Positions 1 to 9,386 of a stretch of DNA of 64,000 nt are shown here, in pieces. Both the position numbers and the translations under genes were made by a program. The stretch covers positions 232,842 to 296,841 of the forward strand of contig JACVRA010000051.1 in NCBI GenBank assembly GCA_019828545.1. The letters run 5' to 3'. Below the pieces are notes generated by a model. It was not told where the DNA came from. It saw only the letters and a list, made by a program, of their open reading frames with translations, and searched no databases. How positions within the stretch are numbered: the stretch's first letter is position 1; every line of letters begins with the position of its first letter. This stretch comes from Paracamarosporium sp. OC-R06-R3 (lineage: Eukaryota > Ascomycota > Dothideomycetes > Pleosporales > Didymosphaeriaceae).

Positions 1-548
1 TCTACCACACATTCATCCCAAATACACTACCACCCTATTGGGCGTCTCTTCAACAACATGAAGCTCAAACACCACATCCCTAAATCCACAGCAAGAAACA
101 GAAATGCTCACGATGATCTTATGTTCCTTCTCTCCCTCTGGCCCCTCAGTACCGGCACTCCTAGCGCGTCTTCCTACTTATCCTACACCGCAGTACACCA
201 TATCCTTCTCCCTCTCACTTCTCTCTCTTTTACGCTAAACATGGTCAGAACCAGCATAGCGTCGGAGTCGGACCTCACCAGGGGCCAAGGCCTACTCTTC
301 AGGTACACGATTACTGCATACTTGCCAAGCTCCGAGCGAAGTCTATATTGCAGGGTATCTCATTTCCTTTCCTACCAATTTCCACTCGTCGGCCGCGAAA
401 ACCAGCAGAGCATGTCGTGAGCCGCGTTAGCACCAAGCAGACAATCCAAGCGGACGAACGTCGACATCGCTGAGCAACCGTGGCCATAATCTTGTTTTTC
501 TCGGCTCGCACATCTAGCTTCTGATTGAGGTGCGTTCCCACCAACCAT
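1..548. other. non-coding flank, no gene recognised
   Basis: No convincing coding sequence. One 120-codon open frame on the + strand (58-420) has no recognisable motif and lies downstream of the minus-strand gene that ends at 549, so this stretch probably includes that gene's 3' UTR. CT-rich and otherwise featureless. Confidence 0.5.
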
Positions 549-1457
549 CTACCTCGCCATATGCACAATCATAACCTCACTCCCCTTCTTATCCTCAATT
601 CTCCCCCAACTATGCGTAGGTAACTCCACCGGCGGCGCGTAACTATTCCGCCCTATTTCCACGGCAGCCTCCTGCCCCCACATTTCCTTCTGCACCACGC
701 GCGGTGGGACGGGGCTCCGGGATAGCTCTACGAGAGTGCGCTCCTGCGAGAGTTCGTAGGACGGAGGTGCACGGGGAGGCTTTGGCTTGGGAGGGTGGTT
801 CTTGCGCCGGTGGAGACAGTAGACTAGGATGCCGATCAGGGCGGCGCAGACAGCGACGCTGCCGATTATGGCGCCGATTATGGCGCCTGTGTGGTTTGTG
901 TCTTGGGGTGGTGGGGTTGTTGTTGGTGAGGAGGAGGATGTGGGGGTTGTGGATGTTGTGGATGGCGTTGAGGATGATGTTGAGGATGACGAAGATGATG
1001 TCGATAGTGACAAGGAAGACGAGGAGCTTTTACTCGCGCTTGGCAGGATAATGCTCGACGAGGTGGGCGGTAAACAGCCATCGATACTGTAGTACGCCCA
1101 CGACGAGTTGTAGCAGGTCGCGATGTCGCCCACTATCTTGATTGGTGAAGAGCAGGACTCTCCTGTGTCGTCGTTCGGCCCATATAGTGTTACTAGTCAT
1201 GATTAGTTACGCACATCTTTGAGGGAATAATTGGCTGTACCCAAGCAACCCGGATCCAGGTCCACGATCTGGAACGTCTTGAGCTTGCCCGTGATCTTAA
1301 GCGGCTTGCATAGCCCATCTGGATACCCGTTCTGCGTGTCCAGGTTGTCGAACGACTTCTCGCATTTGCCATCTGTGAAAGACGTAATAGCTGACCCCAA
1401 GCTGCCCAATATGCAAGCTAGTATGCAGAAGAACGTGTAAAGAGCGCTGCCGAACAT
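549..1457 (-). CDS. secreted Ser/Thr-rich single-pass membrane protein, Cys-containing ectodomain
   Basis: Two exons (1457-1211 and 1162-549) joined over a 48-bp intron 1163-1210 (GTAACT..CACAG), giving a protein of about 286 aa. It starts at ATG 1457 with a hydrophobic signal peptide. A short ectodomain with several cysteines (GKCEK, GLCKP, PGCLG, ESCSS, ATCYN, DGCLP) follows, then a Ser/Thr/Pro stalk of about 50 residues, one transmembrane helix (AIIGAIIGSVAVCAALIGIL) and a basic, Pro-rich cytoplasmic tail starting HRRKNHPPKPKPP. This layout resembles fungal wall-stress/SKG6-like surface proteins, but I recognise no named domain such as WSC. Likely at the plasma membrane or cell wall. The function is unknown. 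Confidence 0.7.
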
Positions 1458-2719
1458 GTTGAACGCGTTGGTTGGACGAGGGCCTTAGCCTGCTTGTCAA
1501 GTGGAGAGCGTGTCGACAACATAGTTTGATGAACACGGAGGTGCCCACGCCATTTGTAAGAAGCTCGGAGGATTACAGCATGAGATTTGGGCTGAAGCGA
1601 CCTGCATGTGCGACATGGGGGTGCGGGAGAGCTGGGCTCGAATTGGTATTCTGATGTTAGCGCAGTGATCGTTCCCATGCTCTATCGACACAATTGGCCA
1701 TGGACATCGGTATTCAGACACAGGGTGCTATTGGGGGCATTGGCATCCGGTGGCGTGGAATCTGAGATGCTGGCATTCACCTATTCATTAATCCGCACGC
1801 ATCGAACCGTCCATCTGCTCCCCTTTGTCCCGAACTTTTCCCTCTTCTGTGTATGTTCGCAACTCCGATTGTATGGCCATCTCACAACACAACGCATCGC
1901 GATTGGTCAGTACCGAGGTGTTCCGTATTCGGTGGGTCCATTTGAACGTCAACCGGCAATTTCCCCGTTACACACGCGCGCAAAGTCCGATATGAAAGAC
2001 GGGGGCTAAGAGTTGGGGTGATGTGGTCAAGCTGATGGTTTCAGAAACAGTGCGGCGTCGCTTACGAAGCTGAAGTGTCGACCTCATTGGTTGCGCAACG
2101 TGCTGCGCCCGCCTAGTGGCGGCAGTACAAATTTGGAGGAGCAACATCGGAGTCCGCTGCAGGCTTCGTGTAGAATCTCGTTACTACGCTGACACTAATC
2201 ACATCTGGTAAGTGGTGTACATTTCGATCACACACCGCTGGGCATGGGACAATTGAGGGAGCGAGCTTCGGTTACTTGAGTGTCAAATGCAACGTCGTAG
2301 ACAAAATATGATCATCGAGATTCAACCTTAAACAGGGCTTCAAAAAGCAGTTGATATTCTAGCTTGAGGTCGGTTTTGTAGCCCAAAGCCACATAATAGT
2401 GAGATAAGTAATTTAAGATACCGTGGGGTAAGTAGATGTATCTGTGATGCAACCGCTGATGTACACAGATTGTAAAATCCGCTCGGGTAGGGGTATTTTG
2501 GTGAGCAATTTTCAATTGATACTGTCCAGATTGGAGTCAGTGCTTGCTAGATTGCCAAGGAATGCTGTAGGAACTTACTGGGTGGCTATAGAGCCCTTTC
2601 CTCCACACTCATCCTTGGAGCGGCACTTCATCGACAGTTCGTGCTGCCTATACTAGGGTGTTCCCACACCAGCCAAACTTCATACACAGAGTTCCAAGAA
2701 CGCCATAAACAGGGCGCAA
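1458..2719. other. intergenic, no gene recognised
   Basis: Sequence between the surface-protein gene and the 3' end of the FAL1-like helicase. Open frames here (for example 1608-2009 +) show no motif, splice pattern or amino-acid composition suggesting a protein. No repeat was noticed. Confidence 0.5.
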
Positions 2720-4011
2720 TTAAGCAAGCAAATCTGCGACGTTCATTGGCATCTCATCAATCTGGGTCGAGTAATATACTGGAGCAAGTTAGTAGGAGTA
2801 TATTAGTTAATCCATTCCACTTACACTCGATGTCGCGCAAGATGCGCACGTCTTCCTGGGTCACGAAATTGATAGCTACACCCTTACGGCCGAAGCGGCC
2901 ACTGCGGCCAATCCTGTGAATATAGTTCTCACGGTTGGATGGGAGGTCATAGTTGATGACGAGCGACACTTGCTGGACGTCTATTCCGCGCGCCCAGACG
3001 TCAGTGGAAATGAGCACGCGTGAATTGGCCTGGCGAAAGTCTTGCATAATACTGTCGCGCTCCCGCTGCGGCATATCCCCGTGCATCGAAGACACTGTGA
3101 AGTTGGCCTCACGCATCTTATCTGTCAACCAATCGACCTTGCGTCGCGTGTTGCAGAAGATGACGGCTTGTGTGATGGTTAAAGTGTCGTAGAGATCGCA
3201 CAGCGTGTCGAACTTCCACTCTTCTTTCTCTATAGCAATAAAATATTGCTTGAGACCTTCCAGAGTCAACTCGTCACGTTTGACGAGGATGCGCACCGGC
3301 TCCGTCATGAACTTGGTGGTCATTTCCAACACGTCGTATGGAAGCGTAGCGGATACCACCACCACTTGCGTTGCAGGAGGCAGGTAGCGATATACATCGT
3401 AGATCTGCTCACGGAAACCACGGTTCAACAGCTCATCAGCCTCGTCCAGCACTAGCATCTTGATGTTGCGTGTTCGCAAGTTGCGGCGACGAATCATGTC
3501 CGCCACCCGGCCTGGAGTTCCGGATACGACGTGCTGGCCGTAGTCGAGCTTGCGAATGTCTTCACCCACATTGGTGCCACCGATACAGGCGTGGCACTGC
3601 ACGTTCATGTAGTCACCGAGGCCCATAATAACCGACTGGATTTGCGTCGCAAGTTCGCGCGTAGGAGATAGAACGAGTGCTGGCGCATGTCAATACAGTC
3701 CTTGTATCAAGGCGCCCGTACATACCTTGGGTCTCGCGCACAGCCGTGTCGATGACTTGAAGGATGGAAATGGAGAAGGTGGCCGTCTTTCCTGTTCCTG
3801 ACTGTGCCTGGGCAATGGTGTCGCGGCCTTTGCATATCTGCACAATTGCACGCGACTGTACGGCGGACGGCGACTCGTATCCGTATGCGTAGATGCCTCG
3901 AAGCAGGTTCTCCTTCAGGTGCATGGCCTCGAAGGTCGGAGCCACGGTGACCTCCTTGGACGTGGAGAACTCCATCTTGTCGTCCATATTACGATCGATT
4001 CCTTCCGCCAT
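2720..4011 (-). CDS. FAL1: DEAD-box ATP-dependent RNA helicase, eIF4A-III/FAL1 type
   Basis: Three exons (4011-3726, 3679-2825, 2778-2720) with introns 3680-3725 and 2779-2824 (46 bp each, GTATGT/GTAAGT donors) encode 399 aa, the usual length of the eIF4A family. Motifs run in order: Q-motif region ending AVQSRAI, Walker A AQSGTGKT (about 69-76), PTRELA, DEAD in VLDEADELL (175-178), SAT, and [13 protein letters not shown] near the end. The C-terminus after the last intron reads [17 protein letters not shown], diagnostic for eIF4A/FAL1. In other fungi this protein acts in nucleolar 18S rRNA maturation and/or as the exon-junction-complex ATPase. It is divergent from SF3A3 across a 228-bp shared promoter. 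The naming as FAL1/eIF4A-III rather than eIF4A (TIF1) rests on overall resemblance. Confidence 0.93.
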
Positions 4012-4239
4012 GGTGAATGTGTCGATTGAGTATCCGCCTGTGATATGTGGGGGTGAACAATGCGGCAACGCGGCGGAGAAAGTTTGGAGCTTGGGCAGGC
4101 GCGTTGCGGAGGGCGGCAGAACGTTTCTCCGGCGCCTCTGACTTTCTGGCAGGCGACCGACAGCTATCTCAGCAATCACAACTCAGACGCCGCACGTCTG
4201 CCTCGCCCCAATTCACCCGCCTCCCGCGCGACTGCAGAG
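4012..4239. promoter_or_regulatory. short bidirectional promoter between FAL1-like and SF3A3 genes
   Basis: Only 228 bp separate the two divergent start codons (ATG 4011 on -, ATG 4240 on +). The region is GC-rich with no obvious TATA box, as is common for housekeeping genes. Both flanking products act in RNA processing, so coordinated expression is plausible but inferred. Confidence 0.6.
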
Positions 4240-5790
4240 ATGCTTCTCGAGGACCAGCGCAACATTCATGAGGAGCTCGAGCGCTTGGAGGACGCCATCG
4301 CGGACCGCCTGCTCGAGGACCCGCCCCATGTGAGCGCCCCAGCCAAACTACTCGCCAGGCCTTTGCTAACGTTTTTGCAGATTCGCGATCGCCTTGCGCG
4401 CGACCACGACATCGCCCAGTTCCTTCGCCAGATTGAGGAGCGGTCCGGCCGCCTCATCACCATCTACCAAGATGTTGACGGCAAGAAAGATGACGAGGTC
4501 CGCAATCTAACCCTCGGCGATCCTATGGAGTCATTCGCACGCGAGGTCGCCAACATCAAAGCATACCACGAGAAGTACACGAATCTACCTGTCGAGAACC
4601 TCGAAAAAGCCTACAAGCGCCGGTCACCCGAAGACCACGCCCACTCCGTCGCCACCATCGACTCCATGTTCACGGGCGAGGAAGGTTTCGGTCGCTTCTT
4701 TGACTTGACCACGCTGCATGAACAGTATCTAAACCTTCCTGTTCATCAGCAAGCGCGCCGCCTGACCTACTTGCAGTACCTCGATGTCTTCGATGTTTTC
4801 ACACCCCCTCAAGCTACGATTCGCCGTGACCAAAAGATGTCCGAGTCCTATTTCCGGTATCTGAAGGCGTTGCAGGAGTATTTGGAGAGCTTCATGCGCC
4901 GCACGAAACCGCTTGAGAACCTGGACAAACTCTTCGCCAACTTCGACAAGGAATTTGACGAGCAGTGGGCGAACGACCAGGTCCCAGGCTGGGAGAAGAA
5001 TGCAGCGCCAGCCGGTGCATCGGGTGGGGATGCCATGGATGAAGGTATTTATTGCTCAGCCTGCAAGAAGGGATTTGCAAAGGAGTCGGTATACGAGGCG
5101 CACTTGACAGGGAAGAAACACAAAAAGGCTGCGCAGGAGCTACAATCAAGCGCAGCTGGTGCCACCACCAATGGTGCGAGTGCAGACATCAACCGCTTCA
5201 AGGAGCGCGCCGTGGCCGAGCGAGAGTTTCGGATACGCAAGCTCGCTGCAGCCATGCAGACGGAGCGCGCCGATACCAAGGTCAATGTCGAGCGAAAGCA
5301 AGGTATGACCGAGCGTGAGCGACAACAGGAGCTGGAGCAGCTTTATTCTGAAGCACCGGAGACGGCGAACGGCGGCAATGACGATGACGACGACGACGAC
5401 GGCGAAGAAAAGATTTACAATCCGCTCAAGCTCCCCCTCGCCTGGGACGGCAAGCCCATCCCGTTCTGGCTCTACAAGCTCCATGGCCTTGGCGTCGAAT
5501 TCCCCTGCGAGATCTGCGGAAACTACGTGTTCATGGGCCGACGAAACTACGACAAGCACTTCAACGAGCCGCGCCACATTTACGGCTTGAGATGCCTCGG
5601 TATCACGAACACGACTCTGTTCCGCGAGATCACTAAGATCGACGAGGCGCAGAACCTGTGGAAGAAAATCCAGCAGGATAAGAAGAAAGAGAAGACGAAC
5701 GTGGAGAACGTAGTCCAGATGGAGGATTCGGAGGGCAACGTCATGCCCGAGAAAGTCTACCGCGATCTTGAGGCTCAGGGACTGGTGTGA
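4240..5790 (+). CDS. splicing factor 3a subunit 3 (SF3A3/Sap61/Prp9 homologue)
   Basis: Two exons (4240-4329, 4381-5790) around a 51-bp intron (GTGAGC..TTTTTGCAG, GCTAAC branch site), encoding 499 aa; human SF3A3 and fission-yeast Sap61 are about the same length. I chose ATG 4240 because the family N-terminus (MLLEDQRNIHEELERLE) begins there; the open frame runs further 5' only by chance. Mid-protein there is a matrin/U1-type C2H2 finger (YCSACKKGF...HLTGKKHKKA), then an acidic stretch, and near the C-terminus the SF3a60 finger (CEICGNYVFMGRRNYDKH). It works in the U2 snRNP at branch-point recognition. The intron has a length divisible by three and no stop, so a retained form would stay in frame. 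Confidence 0.95.
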   Translation: MLLEDQRNIHEELERLEDAIADRLLEDPPHVSAPAKLLARPLLTFLQIRDRLARDHDIAQFLRQIEERSGRLITIYQDVDGKKDDEVRNLTLGDPMESFAREVANIKAYHEKYTNLPVENLEKAYKRRSPEDHAHSVATIDSMFTGEEGFGRFFDLTTLHEQYLNLPVHQQARRLTYLQYLDVFDVFTPPQATIRRDQKMSESYFRYLKALQEYLESFMRRTKPLENLDKLFANFDKEFDEQWANDQVPGWEKNAAPAGASGGDAMDEGIYCSACKKGFAKESVYEAHLTGKKHKKAAQELQSSAAGATTNGASADINRFKERAVAEREFRIRKLAAAMQTERADTKVNVERKQGMTERERQQELEQLYSEAPETANGGNDDDDDDDGEEKIYNPLKLPLAWDGKPIPFWLYKLHGLGVEFPCEICGNYVFMGRRNYDKHFNEPRHIYGLRCLGITNTTLFREITKIDEAQNLWKKIQQDKKKEKTNVENVVQMEDSEGNVMPEKVYRDLEAQGLV

Positions 5791-6479
5791 GGGTCAGCTT
5801 TGTTAAGAGTTTCACCCAGGGTGGTTATGAGATCAACGGCGTACCCGATTGCCCGAAACGAATTAGCATTCACTATGCACGGGCCAAGCCCCTTAGCACT
5901 GTGCACATCCAGTGGAATACGGCGTTACGGTGTAAGTATACCCTACTTCTTCACTCTTGCGTATCCGAGCAACATACGTGGTGAATGGTTTAACCCGTGC
6001 TTCTGTTACTCGTTTGGATACCATAAAGGAGACTCAATGACGAGCAGATGGCATTCGTCAGTCAATGCGCTAGTTAGCCAAGATAATTGTTGTAAATCCA
6101 TGAAATTTCGCTGGCGTAGCTGGTATGCTGTTCACATCAACCTTCTTTCTAAGTGTGAGGTCGTGGTGGGCGGGGTGAGTCTAGTGTGTGACTCACCCCT
6201 CCTCTTATAGTAGATGGTACTATCACGGGTCATGAAGTGGTGGGTTAGGGAGGGCGTAATGCATGCGATATATGCTTTCAAGTTTACACTCGTTGTGCTG
6301 CGTTATGACCGTTGGCTGGAGCAGTGTTATCCGCTCGTCCTTCCAAGTTTAACTAACTTGCTATCTGCGCATATCAGAAGCGGAGTATCGCGCCCATGAC
6401 TGCACAACTCCTCCTCCTGTTCCGCGCCTGTAGTCCAGCGCACGTGGTTCGAAACATCTCAGGCTCGTTCCATGAAGCG
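5791..6479. other. intergenic, no gene recognised
   Basis: Downstream of SF3A3. Small open frames on both strands lack motifs and splice logic. The first part presumably carries the SF3A3 3' UTR. Confidence 0.5.
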
Positions 6480-6980
6480 GGTCAGGAAATTGAAGCGAAA
6501 ATGATTGGCTATCACCGGAGGCTGCCCTAGGGCGGCTCGCTTCACAGTGAATGCACAAGCTATTCAGCCACATCACATCACCTCCTGAAAAAAGAAAGTG
6601 CCCTTTCTGCAAACAATCGTGCATCATCCTTAATCTCATCCCGCTATTGGACGATATATTTGGCATGAGCAGACTTGTTGAAACGAGAGAAACACCAGCC
6701 TAAACTTCGACCGATGCCAGAGTGGCCTTAGCAAGCGATTTGAGAGATCGAAGCTCAAATGGTTGGCTGACACCGGAGACTGCGCTAGGGCGGCTTGTTT
6801 CGTAGTGAATAGGATGCACGTGCCAATCAGCCGCATCACGACGCCTCCTGACAAAGGGCAAGTGTCCTTTCTGCAAACAACTGGGCACATTTCTTGATTT
6901 CGTCCCGCTGTGGGGAAACGTATTCTGGTCTGAGCAGAAACAAGAGAAATGCCAGCCTATGCTTCAAGAGCCCTGCGTCC
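6480..6980. repeat. imperfect tandem direct repeat, two copies of about 240 bp
   Basis: The segment from about 6480 to 6712 is repeated from about 6745 to 6975 with many substitutions. Anchors shared by both copies include GATTGGCT/GGTTGGCT, CACCGGAG, CTAGGGCGGCT, TAGTGAAT or CAGTGAAT, CACCTCCTG/CGCCTCCTG, CCTTTCTGCAAACAA, TCCCGCT, GAGCAGA and GAGAAA.GCCAGCCTA. No terminal inverted repeats were seen. It could be an old local duplication or a degenerate element. No coding function is supported. Confidence 0.7.
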
Positions 6981-7209
6981 TGTCATGCTATGAATAAACC
7001 TATGCCACTCTTTGATGCAATGTTGCCGACAGCTGGAGCGCTAAGCCCAGACCACGTACCGGTGCCTCTGTGGGTGGCAGCCTGCGCATAGCAAGTGAGG
7101 AGCAAGCAAGCATCCGTCACGTAGCATTTTGTGAAGTTTGGGCGAGAGTTTTTGTCTCAGGTCCAACAATACATTTGTCGATCCAAAGCAAACAACCTAG
7201 ATTTGCATC

Positions 7210-7216
7210 TATAAAA
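7210..7216 (+). promoter_or_regulatory. TATA box (TATAAAA)
   Basis: TATAAAA lies 95 bp upstream of ATG 7311 and is followed by a CT/CA-rich leader (CTCTCACACACACTCCACTCC), the standard layout of a strongly expressed fungal promoter. Confidence 0.55.
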
Positions 7217-7310
7217 TCCCTAGATGTTTCCTTCACTCTCCGCACTCTTTTCCTCTCACACACACTCCACTCCAACACTACACCTCGGATCATTCTAAGC
7301 TATTTCGACT

Positions 7311-7670
7311 ATGTCTGACATCGATACCCGGGGACTAGGCTGGCTCCGTGTATATATTGGGCTAGGTCCCGGACAACAGATGTCGCTTCGAATCGAAACC
7401 AGCGGCACCAGTCCAATCAACACCTTTGAGTCAGAATTTAGTATCAATGCACATACAGCGACCGTCAATTTTCAACCAACAGTTTTTCCAGCGCCACATC
7501 TCGTCAGGGAACTTGGTTGGTTTAGAGACGCCACTGTCTTCACGCAAGTTGCCCTAGCCGAGCCCATTCCGACGCAGCCTGCCTCAATCTTCAACCAGTG
7601 GGCTGCCAATGTCATCGCAGAGCTTCAGTCGAATCACAACAACGATTGGCGCCCATACACCTACTTCTAA
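7311..7670 (+). CDS. small hypothetical protein, 119 aa
   Basis: Intronless frame from ATG 7311, placed under a good TATA box and pyrimidine-rich leader. The product (MSDIDTRGLGWLRVYIGLGP start, WRPYTYF end) has no signal peptide, membrane segment or cysteine pattern. Alternating hydrophobic and polar residues suggest a mainly beta fold. I do not recognise the family. Promoter quality and composition argue that it is real. Confidence 0.5.
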   Translation: MSDIDTRGLGWLRVYIGLGPGQQMSLRIETSGTSPINTFESEFSINAHTATVNFQPTVFPAPHLVRELGWFRDATVFTQVALAEPIPTQPASIFNQWAANVIAELQSNHNNDWRPYTYF

Positions 7671-8243
7671 TCATCACCTGCCCTCCGCCGAGTACCCAGA
7701 AACTTAGCACAGCAGCATTTTCCCACATCACCTCGAACTCCTTCCGCTCAGAGGTTGCCGCATTACAGATGAAGTCGTTGGTCGCGTCGTGGAGATGCAT
7801 GAGTGATAACGGGGGAGCTGGCTCTCTACCTGCTGGAGTTGTTGATGTTCATTGGAGTTATTGGTGTTTGTTGGAGTTAGTGGCGCTTTCATAGATTGGT
7901 ATTGCTTCTCGGATATAGTCACAGGGTGCATGTATGTTCGAAGAAGTGAGCTCTTGTATACATAGAAATTATAGGGAAACGCTAGAGAAAAATATGTTCT
8001 ATGATCGTGTGTATTCTGCTGATCTGGCATAACTACCCTATGTAACAATCTAAGCAATTTACTTACTAAAATGGACTACACTAGCTCGTTTTCCGTCAAC
8101 AATGATATGTACCTGGTCTATAATTATGGCGCGCAACAATGACAGTATAACTAACTAAGATCTTTATCATTTGACTTAAAACGTAGGATCAAATCGATAG
8201 GCCCTCGCCACTCCGTCCTTTAACTCATACGTATCCCGACCAT
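7671..8243. other. intergenic, no gene recognised
   Basis: AT-rich 3' flank shared by the small protein gene (+) and the phosphotransferase gene (-), which converge here. No feature was recognised. Confidence 0.5.
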
Positions 8244-9386
8244 CTACCCAAAAATATAACCGCAACATTCACCTATCCGGTACTTGAAAGCCACCTGCTC
8301 TTCGTAGGGGTCTTCGAAATATTCCGCCACCTTGGCTTTCCAGCGATCCTTTCTTGCGTCTTCAACGGTCGAGGGTACCTTTTCAAAAAGTGCTTTTGGT
8401 TGTGTAAGACCGAGCGCTTCGAAGTAAGCAGGACACCATGCTAGACTATTCCAATCAATAATAGTCACTTCGAAATCCGACGCATCCTGGAATTCCTTGC
8501 CATCAAGTGGGCGCACGACCATGTTTTCCAAGGAAGCATCACGGTGTGTGAGGGTAGGAGCTGTTCCGGTGAAACTTGTTAGAGTGGATTTGAATTCTGT
8601 GATGGCAGCCTCTTGTCCCGTTCGCCACGCATTGAAGTCAATACTTGAAGCACTTATAGCTGCAGATAGCTCCATAGATGTATATAGTGCTGAGACTAGG
8701 TCTTCGTATGACTTGTAAGGGCCGAGCATTTCCTTCCTGGTTGTTGATAGTGCATGGTCATCATAGTTGAATGGTTGATGTTCAATCCTGCCGTAATAGC
8801 CTTCAGAGGGAACAGAGCGGAGTAGCTGAAATTGTTCCGATAGCTTTGAGTGGATTTTGTCTTGTTGCTTTTCGTTCAAACTTTTCCAAAGTTCATAACT
8901 TAGTGATTGACCTTCGACGTATCCCAACACTAAGTAGTATGGCGCCTGATTGTCTCCATTCTCACTGAAAACTGCACGTACCTCGGGTACACGGACTTGG
9001 GTGTTCTTTCGTAACCATAACAAATTTTCTGCTTCCTAGTTTCAGTTAGTGTGGTGAGTCAGATAAATGAGATCGGGATGACTAGCCTGGATAAGGCGTA
9101 CACTCCAGTCAGTCTTCACTACATTGTCACCAATTTTACAGGTAGGACGGAAACTATGACGTTGTTGAATAGGGTTGTCTTTCATTCCCTGTTCAATTTC
9201 TTCAACTGTAGGTATAATTGGATTGTTCGGCGCTTTGTACGGGATGGTCATCTTTGCACATTTCGAAAGTGGCAGTGGCTGAATAGCTTCTTCTCCCCTC
9301 TTCCAAATCTTGAGTACAATTTCCCAAGCCTCAGCCCATGTCCGCACATTGAGGTGTTCTTGAAAGACTTCTGCTTTAGAACGCAT
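8244..9386 (-). CDS. APH-family phosphotransferase (aminoglycoside/choline-kinase-like)
   Basis: Two exons (9386-9087, 9035-8244), 363 aa from ATG 9386. The kinase-like fold is visible in order: nucleotide-binding strands (IGDNVVKTDWSVRLIQ), helix-C-like EAENLLWLRKNTQVRVPEV, hinge YYLVLGYVEGQSL, Brenner loop THRDASLENMVV (H-x-D-x4-N) and metal-binding VTIIDWNSLAWCPAYFE. The intron 9036-9086 begins GCTAGT rather than GT. Only this junction gives the family sequence VRLIQ|EAENLL, and the branch site CACTAAC and CTAG acceptor fit, so I infer a GC-AG intron. The physiological substrate cannot be told; many fungal members are uncharacterised. Confidence 0.8.

Noticed and set aside
58..420. 120-codon + strand open frame at the window start
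   Set aside because: No motif, low-complexity Ser/Leu composition, and it overlaps the likely 3' UTR of the minus-strand gene.
4060..4239. Longer N-terminus for SF3A3 (open frame from 4060)
   Set aside because: The family starts at MLLEDQRNIHEE; the extra residues are Arg/Pro-rich, translate the shared promoter and match no homologue.
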